Of a stretch of DNA of 55,357 bases, positions 26,235-35,037 are shown one piece after another. The stretch is taken from assembly GCA_002084825.1 (NCBI GenBank), contig NBMF01000006.1, positions 1-55,357 on the forward strand, in the 5' to 3' direction. The notes under the pieces were generated by a model. That model did no database searches. It was not told where the DNA came from and saw nothing but the letters and a program-made list of their open reading frames with translations. A program made the translations under genes and the position numbers. The first letter of the stretch is position 1; each line of letters starts with the position of its first letter. The DNA is from Fusobacteriia bacterium 4572_74 (GTDB lineage: Bacteria > Fusobacteriota > Fusobacteriia > Fusobacteriales > Fusobacteriaceae).

Positions 26235-26378
26235 ATGAAATTTTTAACGACAAACAATGATTTTATAAATTTCATGGATAAATTTCTTATTTTTTTAACT
26301 GATGTTCCTTATATTATATTTGGAGCAGTCAATTCAATTTTTAATTTTTATATTTATAATAGTGGGAATAAAAACTAA
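26235..26378 (+). CDS. Pyrimidine operon leader peptide (pyrK)
   Basis: A 47-residue leader ORF ahead of pyrK. ATG 26235 lies four bases after a GAGGGGGGA SD; an in-frame ATG at 26220 and an upstream start at 26193 lack one. The peptide begins MKFLTTNNDF, carries DVPYIIFG at residues 23-30, then NSIFNFYIYN. Its TAA (26376-26378) is the last codon of the attenuator 5' arm, exactly as in the carA leader. DVPYI lies 25 codons before the stop here and 26 there. Two of the four base differences across the DVPYIxxG codons are synonymous, which hints that the peptide itself is conserved. It is regulatory by context; no enzyme function expected. Confidence 0.8.
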   Translation: MKFLTTNNDFINFMDKFLIFLTDVPYIIFGAVNSIFNFYIYNSGNKN

Positions 26379-26405
26379 TATTTTAGTTTTTATTCCTTTT
26401 TTTTT
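26365..26405 (+). terminator. Attenuator of the pyrK-D-F-C-E operon
   Basis: Perfect 14-bp stem GGAATAAAAACTAA/TTAGTTTTTATTCC, four-base loop, nine T. The 5' arm ends on the leader stop TAA. pyrK begins 32 bases past the T tract; the carA attenuator has 31. Confidence 0.88.
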
Positions 26406-26437
26406 AGAATTAATATGAGAGTATCTAGGAGGAATAT

Positions 26438-27241
26438 ATGTTTTTAGAGGATGTTAAGATCATAGAGAATATACAAATAGCAGATAACTATTATTTGATG
26501 AGGGTAGAAGGAGATAAAATGTCTCAACATTCTAAGCCAGGGCAATTTTTCATGCTCCAGTGTAAAGATCGTTCAAGAGTTTTAAGGAGACCAATAAGTT
26601 TACACAATGTAGATGGCAATATTTTAGAATTTTACTATGAGTCTCTGGGAAAAGGAACTAAAGAATTTACTAAACTATCTATAGGTGAAACTATAAATAT
26701 TCAAGGACCTTTGGGGAATGGCTATGATACAGATCTTGAGGGGAAAAATATAATAGTAATTGGAGGAGGAATGGGGATGGCTCCTATTAAATATCTCATT
26801 AAAAATTTAAAAGATAACAATGATATTACTTTTATAGGTGGAGGGAAAAATGTTGGAGCTGTAAAAATAATGGAGAAATTTGATTTTGAAAATATTAAAC
26901 TAAAGGTAACAACTGATGATGGCAGTGTAGGGATAAAAGGAAATACTGTGGATATATTAAAAGAAATACTAAAAAGTCAGAATAAAAAAATAGATATAAT
27001 TTATACTTGTGGTCCTCATCCTATGATGATGGCAGTAGCAAAAATAGCACAAGAAAATAATATAAGATGCCAAGTATCTTTAGAAGAGAGGATGGCATGC
27101 GGAATAAAAGCCTGTGTAGGATGTTCAATATTAACTAAAAAAGGAATGAAAAAAGTCTGTTATGATGGGCCTGTATTTGAGAGTACAGATATAGTAGATG
27201 TAGATATGGTAGATCCAAATGGAGGATGTAATAATGAGTAA
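26438..27241 (+). CDS. pyrK: Dihydroorotate dehydrogenase electron-transfer subunit
   Basis: Iron-sulfur flavoprotein of 267 residues that passes electrons from PyrD to NAD+ in class 1B dihydroorotate dehydrogenase. FAD-binding region RPISLHNVD (residues 51-59), NAD-binding GGGMGMAPI near 109, and C-terminal [2Fe-2S] cysteines in ERMACGIKACVGCSI plus a later KKVCYDGPVF. ATG 26438 with AGGAGG at normal spacing, 32 bases downstream of the attenuator. It overlaps pyrD by eight bases, so translation is coupled. Confidence 0.95.
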   Translation: MFLEDVKIIENIQIADNYYLMRVEGDKMSQHSKPGQFFMLQCKDRSRVLRRPISLHNVDGNILEFYYESLGKGTKEFTKLSIGETINIQGPLGNGYDTDLEGKNIIVIGGGMGMAPIKYLIKNLKDNNDITFIGGGKNVGAVKIMEKFDFENIKLKVTTDDGSVGIKGNTVDILKEILKSQNKKIDIIYTCGPHPMMMAVAKIAQENNIRCQVSLEERMACGIKACVGCSILTKKGMKKVCYDGPVFESTDIVDVDMVDPNGGCNNE

Positions 27242-28202
27242 TAGATTAAATATAATTTTTTTAGGAAAAAAATTAAATAATCCTATAATGACAGCATCAG
27301 GATGTTTTGGATATGGGTTGGAATATAAAGATTATTTTAATCCAAATGAATTAGGAGCTGCTGTATTAAAAGGAATAACTATGGAACCTAGAAATGGAAA
27401 TGCCGGTACTAGGATTGTAGAAACACCATCTGGAATGTTAAATTCAGTTGGATTGGAAAACCCAGGTATTGAAGAATTTAAAAAAATAATACCATCTATA
27501 AAAAAAGAACTTAATATTCCATTGGTAGCAAATATAAATGGTAAGATCTTGGAGGAATATATAGAGATAGCCAGAGAGGTTGAACAGTTGGTGGAGATAG
27601 AGATGGTAGAATTAAATATATCCTGCCCCAACGTCAAAGATGGGGGGATGGCTTTTGGAGCTAATCCAGAGATGGCAAGGTTAGTAACCCGTGAAGTAAG
27701 AAAAGTTTTAACTAAACCTATGATTGTAAAACTATCACCAAATGTCACTAATATAGTGGAAATTGCAAAAATAGTAGAGGAAGAAGGAGCAAATGGTATA
27801 GCCCTTATCAATACTTTATTAGGAATGGCAATAGACATAAGAAATAGAAAACCAATTTTGGGGAATATAATGGGAGGGTTGTCTGGGCCTGCTGTAAAAC
27901 CAGTTGCATTAAGAATGATATATCAAGTATCCCAAGCAGTATCCATCCCAATCCTTGGAATGGGAGGTATATCTTCTACAGAGGATGCGATAGAATTTAT
28001 TATGGTAGGAGCCAGTGCTATATCTTTAGGAACAGGGATGTTTAGTAACCCTAGATTACCAATAGAGATAAAAAAGGGATTGAAAAAATATTGTATAGAA
28101 AATAATATAGACAATATCAGTGATATTGTAGGAGCAGCCCATCCTGATGGAGGAATAGCTTATAGAAATAGACTAGGAGGTAATTATGAAATTAAAAGCT
28201 AA
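27234..28202 (+). CDS. pyrD: Dihydroorotate dehydrogenase, class 1B
   Basis: Oxidises dihydroorotate to orotate, using FMN, with PyrK as partner. 322 residues: NPIMTASGCFGYG near the N terminus, catalytic-loop cysteine in NISCPNVKDGGMAFG (class 1B has Cys as base), FMN phosphate site GMGGISSTEDAIEF, and GTGMFSNP. Start chosen at ATG 27234 (MSNRLN) since GGAGG (27221-27225) is eight bases upstream; the ATG at 27219 has none. Overlaps both pyrK and pyrF. Confidence 0.96.
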   Translation: MSNRLNIIFLGKKLNNPIMTASGCFGYGLEYKDYFNPNELGAAVLKGITMEPRNGNAGTRIVETPSGMLNSVGLENPGIEEFKKIIPSIKKELNIPLVANINGKILEEYIEIAREVEQLVEIEMVELNISCPNVKDGGMAFGANPEMARLVTREVRKVLTKPMIVKLSPNVTNIVEIAKIVEEEGANGIALINTLLGMAIDIRNRKPILGNIMGGLSGPAVKPVALRMIYQVSQAVSIPILGMGGISSTEDAIEFIMVGASAISLGTGMFSNPRLPIEIKKGLKKYCIENNIDNISDIVGAAHPDGGIAYRNRLGGNYEIKS

Positions 28203-28905
28203 AGACAGATTGATCGTAGCATTAGATTATAAAACATTAGACGAGGTAAAAGATATCGTAAATGAAATTGGAGATGCTATATCTACATATAAGGTAGGAT
28301 TAGAGTTGTTTTTAAATACTCATGGGAAAGCGGTAGATTATTTACATAATTTAGATAAAAAAGTATTTTTAGATCTAAAATTTCATGATATTCCAAATAC
28401 AACGACTATGGCATCAATATTTGCAAATAAACAAGAAGTTTTTATGTTTAATGTCCATGCAGGTGGAGGGCCGACTATGATGAAGTCCGTTGCAAATATG
28501 CTGAAGGAAAGTAATTCTGACTCAATAGCAATAGCAGTTACTGTACTAACGTCGTTTACTGAGGAAGAGGTGGCTGCACATTTTAGGAGTAATTTTAATA
28601 TCAGTGAGTTAGCTAATCATTGGGCAATAGAAACTAAGGAATCAGGGTTACATGGAGTAGTATGCTCTCCATTAGAAGCCAAGAAAATAAAGGAACTTTG
28701 TGGAGAAAACTTCTACACAATCTGTCCAGGAGTTAGACCGTTATGGGCAGTTTCTAATGACCAAAAAAGAATTCTGACTCCTAAGATGGCTATTGAAAAT
28801 GGGGCTGATTTCTTAGTAGTAGGAAGGCCAATAACTAAATCAGAAAATCCAGTCTATGCAGCTAAATTAATACTAGATGAAATACAGGAAGGATTAAATA
28901 ATTAA
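28186..28905 (+). CDS. pyrF: Orotidine 5'-phosphate decarboxylase
   Basis: Last step to UMP: decarboxylates OMP. 239 residues, the short bacterial form. Active-site LDLKFHDIPNT (Asp-Lys-x-x-Asp) near residue 65, N-terminal LIVALDYKTLDE, and the phosphate-binding end TICPGVRPL plus GADFLVVGRPIT. ATG 28186 with AGGAGG inside the pyrD end (17-base overlap). Confidence 0.96.
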   Translation: MKLKAKDRLIVALDYKTLDEVKDIVNEIGDAISTYKVGLELFLNTHGKAVDYLHNLDKKVFLDLKFHDIPNTTTMASIFANKQEVFMFNVHAGGGPTMMKSVANMLKESNSDSIAIAVTVLTSFTEEEVAAHFRSNFNISELANHWAIETKESGLHGVVCSPLEAKKIKELCGENFYTICPGVRPLWAVSNDQKRILTPKMAIENGADFLVVGRPITKSENPVYAAKLILDEIQEGLNN

Positions 28906-28981
28906 TAGTTAAAAAGGTTAATAAAATTTTGATTTGAAAGTTGAATCCAAAAAAGATCAGAGGAATGAGGAGGAATTAAAT

Positions 28982-30235
28982 TTGTTAATAAAAAATGCCA
29001 GAATAAATACTATAGATAATAAATATGAGATAAAAGATATCTATATAAAAGATGGTAAAATAGCTGAAATTGGCTTTGATATCAATAGTTTAAATATAAT
29101 TAAAAAGACATTTTTGACCTCAGATAAAAATATAAAAAAATTAGAAATTATAGATTTGAAGGGAAAAAAATATCTTATCCCAGGAGTTATCGATCCTCAT
29201 GTACATATGAGAGATCCAGGGCTGATTCATAAAGAAGATCTATATACTGGATCTCGAGCATGTGCTAAAGGTGGAATCACTACTTTTATAGATATGCCAA
29301 ATACAATACCTACCACTACAGATTTAAATGCACTCCAAGATAAAAAAAATTTAGCTTCAATTAAATCACTTGTAAACTATGGATTTCATTTTGGTGGAAC
29401 CAATACAGACAACAGTGATATTATACCCAGTAAGGGGGTGGCTTCTACTAAGGTCTTTATGAATATATCCACAGGAAAGATGTTAGTAGAAAAAGATGAA
29501 GTTTTAAAAAATATATTTTTAAAATCAAAGATGGTTTCAGTTCACGCTGAAGGTGAAATTGTAGAAAAAGCTATTGTCTATAATGAAAAATATGGAAAAA
29601 ATCTATACATTTGTCATATTTCAAGTAAAAAAGAGTTAAATATTATTAGAAAGAGTAGAAAAAAAAATCTTAAAAAAATCTATACTGAAGTAACTCCTCA
29701 TCATCTTTTTCTTACTGAAAATGATATAAAAGGTAAAAATAAAATGTTATTAAGAATGAAACCAGAGTTAAAAACAATCCACGATGTAGAAGCTTTATGG
29801 AAAGCAATAAATGATGGAATTATTGATACTATTGGTAGTGATCATGCACCTCATCTACTTTCAGAGAAATTAGAAAAGGTAACGTTTGGAATTCCAGGAG
29901 TAGAAAATTCATTACCATTGATGTTAAATGCGGTATCTAAAGGGAAAATAACTTTATCTAAATTGATAGAATTGATGTCTAAAAATCCAAGTAAAATATT
30001 TGGAATAAAAGATAGAGGAGAAATTAAAGAAGGTTACTATGGAGATCTTGTAGTAGTTGATCTAGAAAAAAAGTTTACTTTAGAAAATAAAACTACACTG
30101 TCAAAATGTGGTTGGACTCCATTTGATGGTTATATAGGATACGGTAAGATTGAAACTACAATAGTTAATGGTAATATAGTATATAATAAAGATCAAATAA
30201 TTGAGAATATAGGGAGTGAGATTGAATATGAATAA
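28982..30235 (+). CDS. pyrC: Dihydroorotase (class I)
   Basis: Zinc amidohydrolase that closes carbamoyl aspartate to dihydroorotate. 417 residues. Metal ligands in IDPHVHMRDPG (HxH), FMNIS-side region with SVHAE, ICHIS, and GSDHAPH near residue 300. Start is TTG 28982 (reads MLIKNARI, the usual DHOase beginning) with GAGGAGG just upstream at 28968-28974; an in-frame TTG at 28934 lacks an SD. It lies 76 bases after pyrF and overlaps pyrE by eight. The C terminus PFDGYIGYGK is normal. Confidence 0.93.
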   Translation: MLIKNARINTIDNKYEIKDIYIKDGKIAEIGFDINSLNIIKKTFLTSDKNIKKLEIIDLKGKKYLIPGVIDPHVHMRDPGLIHKEDLYTGSRACAKGGITTFIDMPNTIPTTTDLNALQDKKNLASIKSLVNYGFHFGGTNTDNSDIIPSKGVASTKVFMNISTGKMLVEKDEVLKNIFLKSKMVSVHAEGEIVEKAIVYNEKYGKNLYICHISSKKELNIIRKSRKKNLKKIYTEVTPHHLFLTENDIKGKNKMLLRMKPELKTIHDVEALWKAINDGIIDTIGSDHAPHLLSEKLEKVTFGIPGVENSLPLMLNAVSKGKITLSKLIELMSKNPSKIFGIKDRGEIKEGYYGDLVVVDLEKKFTLENKTTLSKCGWTPFDGYIGYGKIETTIVNGNIVYNKDQIIENIGSEIEYE

Positions 30236-30851
30236 CGCTAAAAAAGTAGCCAGAGCACTATTAAAAGTAGAAGCTGTAATATTAAACGTAGCAGATCCAT
30301 TTACATTTGTATCAGGAATAAAATCTCCTATATATTGTGACAATAGAAAAGTTATTGGATTTCCAAAAGAAAGAACAGATATAGTAGATGCTTTTATAGA
30401 AGCTTTAAAAGATAAAGAATTTGATATCTTAGCAGGAACTGCAACAGCAGGAATTCCATGGGCAGCATTTATTGCAGAAAAGATGAATAAACCAATGGCT
30501 TATATCAGATTTAAACCTAAAGAACATGGTGCAGGAAAGCAAATAGAAGGAGCAAATGTAGAAGGGAAAAAAATAATCGTAATTGAAGATCTTATCTCTA
30601 CTGGGGGGAGTTGCATCTCAGCACTTGAAGCAGTAAGGAGAGAAGGGGCTAAAGATGTAGAAGTTATGGCTATATTCTCATATGAATTTAAAAAAGCATA
30701 TGATAGATTTGAAGAAGCTAACTGTAAATGGGAAACACTTTCTGGATTTCCGGATTTAATAGAATTAGCAGTTGAAGAAAATTATTTATCACCTGAGGAT
30801 GCAGAGGAAGCTAGTGAATGGAATAAATCTCCAAATACTTGGAAAAAATAA
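30228..30851 (+). CDS. pyrE: Orotate phosphoribosyltransferase
   Basis: Joins orotate to PRPP to give OMP. 207 residues. PRPP-binding loop VIVIEDLISTGGS-type IIVIEDLISTGGSC near residue 116, YIRFKPKEHGAGKQIEG as flexible catalytic loop, and GIPWAAFIAEKM. Start ATG 30228 (MNNAKK) behind AGGGAG; an in-frame GTG at 30216 lies inside the SD. Last gene of the operon, with a perfect terminator 13 bases on. Confidence 0.95.
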   Translation: MNNAKKVARALLKVEAVILNVADPFTFVSGIKSPIYCDNRKVIGFPKERTDIVDAFIEALKDKEFDILAGTATAGIPWAAFIAEKMNKPMAYIRFKPKEHGAGKQIEGANVEGKKIIVIEDLISTGGSCISALEAVRREGAKDVEVMAIFSYEFKKAYDRFEEANCKWETLSGFPDLIELAVEENYLSPEDAEEASEWNKSPNTWKK

Positions 30852-30864
30852 ATTTTTTATATTT

Positions 30865-30894
30865 ATCCCTATAATTAAAATTATAGGGATTTTT
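30865..30894 (+). terminator. Terminator of the pyrK-E operon
   Basis: Perfect 12-bp stem ATCCCTATAATT/AATTATAGGGAT with a two-base loop, then TTTT. A degenerate copy of the same hairpin (CATCCTATAATC...) lies at about 30945-30977. Confidence 0.8.
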
Positions 30895-31285
30895 ATCTCT
30901 GTAGAAAATTAGTATAAATTAGTGGCGAAAAAGATTGAAATTTTCATCCTATAATCAAAATTATAGAAATTTTTAACAAATAGAATAATTAAGTACTCTA
31001 GAAATCAATAAAATCAGTGATTTTTATTAAATTTGCGATTTAAAGGCCTAGTAAAGAAAAATATTAGTATTTATACCATTAAATCTCTTAAAATCAAAAT
31101 AAAAGCTTCCTTAATTTTCCCTTTCTCAAAAACAAAGTCCGATTAATAAAAATATTAAATATTACTTTTGAAAATTTATAATTCGGAATGTAATCTATCA
31201 AATTTTAGAAAAAACTTTATATTTTAGTTTTTTATAATGGAACATTCGAATTTTGATAAATAAATGGGAACTTTCCCCCCTTTAT

Positions 31286-31341
31286 TTTCAATGATTTATT
31301 TCGAAAGTTCCAAAATAAACATTTTGGAACTTTCATTGAAA
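31286..31341. repeat. Nested inverted repeat upstream of the recombinase gene
   Basis: Perfect 14-bp palindrome GAAAGTTCCAAAAT-AAAC-ATTTTGGAACTTTC (31303-31334) enclosed by TTTCAATGA/TCATTGAAA (31286-31294, 31333-31341). The core GGAACTTTC also occurs at 31267-31275 and, with one change, at 31239-31247. It ends 73 bases before the recombinase start. Possible recombination or autoregulatory site. The rest of the 30895-31285 gap shows only the degenerate hairpin near 30960 and no gene. Confidence 0.55.
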
Positions 31342-31413
31342 TATAATGAATTTTAAGGTATTATATAGTGTATTAAAATTTAAGCTAAATAATAAAATTT
31401 ATAGGAGAAATTT

Positions 31414-32145
31414 ATGGATATAAATCAATTGGATGCTCTGAAAAAAAAACTAGAAGAAAATAAAAATGATATGGTAATAAGCATCTTATTAGAAGATAAG
31501 ATAAAGGAACTTGAAAAACAGTTGAAAAAAGGAAAGAAAAAAAGATCTGTAAATAGGGAAATCAAATATTTGACCCATGCAGAATTTGACAAGTTGATGT
31601 TATCTTTTGAAGAAGCTGAAAGGTTGTTTTTAATGGATAAAAAGAAACAAAAATTTAAATTTTTCGTAAGAGATAAGTTGATTTTTCTCCTTGCCTATGA
31701 ATGCGGGCTGAGAGCAAGTGAAATTTCTAACTTGAAAAAGGAAGATTTCCACGAGAATAGTAAAGAATTATTTTGTAGGAGATTGAAGGGAAGCAGGAAT
31801 AATACTATTCGTTTAACTAAAGGAACAAGTAGACTATTAAGTAATTATATAACTTATGAAAATAATTCAAAGTACATATTTTTGAGTAGAAAATCTACAC
31901 CTTTGAGTCGTCAACATCTCACAAGGTTATGTAAAAAATATTTTGATTTGGCAGATATACCAAAAGAAAAACAACACTTTCATACCTTAAAACATACAGC
32001 AGGAGTTCATTTGGCTGATTATGGACTAGACATAAAGGAAGTTCAATACATTTTAGGGCATAGAAATGTCGAAAATACTATGATATATTTTGATTTCACA
32101 TCTAAACAACAAGAAGTTTTATATGGTAAATTAGGTAGAAATTAA
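31414..32145 (+). CDS. Tyrosine recombinase (XerC/D-like)
   Basis: DNA strand-exchange enzyme of 243 residues; no accessory integrase arm-binding domain is apparent, and the N-terminal part is short and charged. Catalytic region: AYECGLRASEI (Arg I), HFHTLKHTAGVHLAD (box II, where the usual HxLRH is HTLKH), LGHRNVENTMIYFDF (His and the Tyr nucleophile). The Arg-to-Lys change in box II occurs in some family members but is worth noting. ATG 31414 with AGGAG. No phage or plasmid genes flank it; the palindrome array upstream may be its target. It could be a resolvase-like or inversion enzyme. Confidence 0.85.
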   Translation: MDINQLDALKKKLEENKNDMVISILLEDKIKELEKQLKKGKKKRSVNREIKYLTHAEFDKLMLSFEEAERLFLMDKKKQKFKFFVRDKLIFLLAYECGLRASEISNLKKEDFHENSKELFCRRLKGSRNNTIRLTKGTSRLLSNYITYENNSKYIFLSRKSTPLSRQHLTRLCKKYFDLADIPKEKQHFHTLKHTAGVHLADYGLDIKEVQYILGHRNVENTMIYFDFTSKQQEVLYGKLGRN

Positions 32146-32186
32146 GCAATCTAAAAAATAAAAATTACTCCACATAATGATTAAAT

Positions 32187-32228
32187 GAACTAAAAAAAAA
32201 GGAGATAAAATCTCCTTTTTTTTAGTTC
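32187..32228. terminator. Shared terminator, recombinase and HU genes
   Basis: Long near-perfect hairpin: GAACTAAAAAAAA, AGGAGAT, loop, ATCTCCTTTTTTTTAGTTC, with one bulge. Flanking A and T runs allow use from both strands; it overlaps the HU stop codon. Confidence 0.85.
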
Positions 32229-32497
32229 ATTTTGTCATTTAATTTTTTTCCAGCTTTAAACTTAACAGCTTTTTTTGCAGGAATAGTGATCTCTTCACCG
32301 GTTTTAGGATTTCTTCCTTTTCTTTCAGCTCTTGCAACTACTTCAAATTTTCCCCATCCGATAAAGTTAACTTCATCACCGTTTAATAATACTTCTTCAA
32401 CAGTTGCCATAAATGTATCTAATTTTCTTTCAGCTTCTGCCTTAGATTCAAAATTTCCTCTCTCTGCAAATAATGCTACAAATTCTTTTTTAGTCAT
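32222..32497 (-). CDS. hup: HU family DNA-binding protein
   Basis: Histone-like nucleoid protein of 91 residues that binds and bends DNA as a dimer. Typical features: N-terminal MTKKEFVALFA, VEEVLLNGDEVNFIGWGKFEV, and the arm region RKGRNPKTGEEITIPAKKAVKFKAGKKLNDKM. Start at ATG 32497 since GGGAGG lies just upstream; the ATG at 32512 is inside that region. Single gene with its own terminator. Confidence 0.95.
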   Translation of the reverse strand: MTKKEFVALFAERGNFESKAEAERKLDTFMATVEEVLLNGDEVNFIGWGKFEVVARAERKGRNPKTGEEITIPAKKAVKFKAGKKLNDKMN

Positions 32498-32763
32498 TTT
32501 AATACCTCCCATTTTTTATCCCTTATAAAACAAGGGCTTCAATGCTTCTATCAATTTATACCATATTTAATAGAGGATTTCAACTTTTTTATATAATTAT
32601 TATTCTATTTGTTATTTTTAAATAAATAAAATTTATTTTAACATTTCATATTTTTAAAAAAAAAATTTTGAAAATATGAAAATGAGTGGTAATATATATA
32701 ATATAAAACACAATATCTAGTGTTAAAATAAAATAAAAAACTATATAATGGGGTGAAGTTATT

Positions 32764-35025
32764 TTGAATGAAGTAAAGTGGTTAGGAGAAGAAAATATTT
32801 TAGGTCAAGATATTTGGAGAAAAAAATATAAATACAATGATGAAACTTTTAAAGAATGGTTGGAAAGAATTTCCAATGGTGACCTCTCATTAAAGGAAGC
32901 TATCATTAATAAAGAATTTATTTTTGCAGGTAGAATATTAGCCAATAGAGGACTACATAAGTTAGGAAGGAAGATAACTTATTCAAATTGTTATGTATTG
33001 ACTCCTCCAGAAGACAATTTAGAATCGATATTTGAAACAGCTAAAAAATTGGCTCGTACTTTTTCTTACGGTGGTGGATGCGGAATAGATATATCTAATC
33101 TGAGACCTAGGGGATCTGTAGTTAATAATTCGGCTATGGAAACTACGGGATCGGTATCTTTTATGGATCTATACAACCTTACTACAGAGATCATAGGACA
33201 AAATGGTAGGAGGGGGGCACTGATGCTTTCTCTTTCAATAGATCATCCGGATATTCAAGATTTTATAGGAGTAAAAGGAGATCTTTCTAAAGTTCAGAAA
33301 GCTAATATTTCTATTAGAATGACTGATGAATTTATGGAAAAAGTAAAAAAAGATGAATTATTTACATTGAAATTTGAAGTTTTAGATACAGATCAGATTG
33401 TTCAGATTGTAAAAAAAGAAGTTAGAGCTAAAAAATTATTTAAAGAATTAGCTCGTCAAAATTGGAATTACGCTGAACCAGGAATGTTATTTTGGGATAG
33501 AATATCTAATTGGAATCTTTTGAGTGAAGATGAAAATTTTGAATTTGCAGGTACTAATCCCTGTGCAGAAGAACCTCTTCCTGCAGGTGGTAGTTGTTTA
33601 TTAGGATCATTGATTCTTCCTAGCTTTTTGAATGAAACAAAAGACGAGTTTGATTTTGACAGGTTAAAAAAAGCCGTGAGAATAGGAGTAAAATCCCTTA
33701 ATAATGTTTTAGATGAAGGTTTACCTCTACATCCATTAAAGGAGCAGAGAGAGTCAGTAGCTGACTGGAGACAGATAGGATTAGGTATCTTAGGATTAGG
33801 AGACCTCCTTATCCAACTAGACCTCAGATATGGTTCTCCTGAATCAATAGAATTCTGTGATACTCTGAGTAAAATTATTATTATTGAAGCTCTCAAAGAG
33901 AGTGCTCTCCTTGCAAAAGAAAGTGGAACTTACCCTAATTTTAATTTAGAGGCGACCTTAAAGTCACCATTTTTAATTGAAAATTCTAATGAAGAAGTTA
34001 TAGAATTAATTAAAAAAGATGGATTAAGAAATTCACAATTACTTACAATAGCTCCTACAGGATCTATTGGTACTATGTTACAAATGAGTACAGGAATCGA
34101 ACCTAACTTTGCTTTTTCTTATACAAGAAAGACAGAAAGTTTACATGGAGAAGATGTATTTTATGAAGTTGTTTCTCCTATTGCTAAAGAATATATGGAA
34201 GAATATGATATTGAGAGTATTGATGATCTTCCTGAATTTTTTATAACTGCTCAAAATTTAGATCCTATTGAAAGGTTAAAAATGCAAGCTATTTGGCAAA
34301 ATAGAATAGATGCCAGTATCTCCTCTACTGTAAACTTAATAAATAAAACTACCATAGAAGAAGTGGAAAATATTTATTTAAAAGCTTGGGAGTTAGGATT
34401 AAAAGGAGTTACTGTATATAGATCTGGATGTGCCCGTGAGGGAATATTAACATTAAAAAATGAAGAGGAAGAAGAAACTACAGAATTATCTAGGGGAGAA
34501 TTAAAAAGTATAGTTGAAGACACAATATACTATCCTAAAAACTTACGAATTGGTTGTGGAAAATTAAAGGTAATGATCGGGTATTCTCCAAGTGAAAATA
34601 TGATCCAAGATCTATATGTAATAAGAAGTGGATCTGGTGGTTGTGAAAAAAACATTCAAGCTGTGGCTATATTTATGTCTGGGATGCTTAGGCTAGGAGG
34701 AAACTTATTTATGCTAGAAAAATCTATCGAAGGTATTAGTGGTTGTCCTGCTTTTGCAAGGGGAAATGCCATAGGAAAAAAATTATCTAAAGGTGATACT
34801 TGTCCACTTGCGATCTTGAATACATTAAAGGAATTCGAAACTGAGATGGGCTTAAAAAACTTTGAAAAAGCACAGGCTTTTATAAAACAAAAAGAAGAAA
34901 AATTTAATGAAAGTATCGATGAAATACATATTCATAAAGCAATTTGTCCTGACTGTGGAGAATTATTAGAAATATCTGGTGGTTGCTATTCTTGTAGAGC
35001 TTGTGGATATTCAAAATGTGATTAA
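32764..35025 (+). CDS. nrdJ: Ribonucleoside-diphosphate reductase, adenosylcobalamin-dependent (class II)
   Basis: Converts ribonucleotides to deoxyribonucleotides with coenzyme B12, so works with or without oxygen. 753 residues. SNCYVLTPPEDNLESIF near residue 77, RTFSYGGGCGIDISNLRP near 99, the radical/glutamate loop TNPCAEEPLPAGGSC near 263, and the phosphate loop TIAPTGSIGTML near 435. The C-terminal zinc ribbon (CPDCGELLEISGGCYSCRACGYSKC) is usual for this class. Start TTG 32764 behind GGGGTGA; no in-frame ATG fits. The use of B12 agrees with CbiA at 43305. Confidence 0.93.
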   Translation: MNEVKWLGEENILGQDIWRKKYKYNDETFKEWLERISNGDLSLKEAIINKEFIFAGRILANRGLHKLGRKITYSNCYVLTPPEDNLESIFETAKKLARTFSYGGGCGIDISNLRPRGSVVNNSAMETTGSVSFMDLYNLTTEIIGQNGRRGALMLSLSIDHPDIQDFIGVKGDLSKVQKANISIRMTDEFMEKVKKDELFTLKFEVLDTDQIVQIVKKEVRAKKLFKELARQNWNYAEPGMLFWDRISNWNLLSEDENFEFAGTNPCAEEPLPAGGSCLLGSLILPSFLNETKDEFDFDRLKKAVRIGVKSLNNVLDEGLPLHPLKEQRESVADWRQIGLGILGLGDLLIQLDLRYGSPESIEFCDTLSKIIIIEALKESALLAKESGTYPNFNLEATLKSPFLIENSNEEVIELIKKDGLRNSQLLTIAPTGSIGTMLQMSTGIEPNFAFSYTRKTESLHGEDVFYEVVSPIAKEYMEEYDIESIDDLPEFFITAQNLDPIERLKMQAIWQNRIDASISSTVNLINKTTIEEVENIYLKAWELGLKGVTVYRSGCAREGILTLKNEEEEETTELSRGELKSIVEDTIYYPKNLRIGCGKLKVMIGYSPSENMIQDLYVIRSGSGGCEKNIQAVAIFMSGMLRLGGNLFMLEKSIEGISGCPAFARGNAIGKKLSKGDTCPLAILNTLKEFETEMGLKNFEKAQAFIKQKEEKFNESIDEIHIHKAICPDCGELLEISGGCYSCRACGYSKCD

Positions 35026-35037
35026 TTTTTGTTTATA

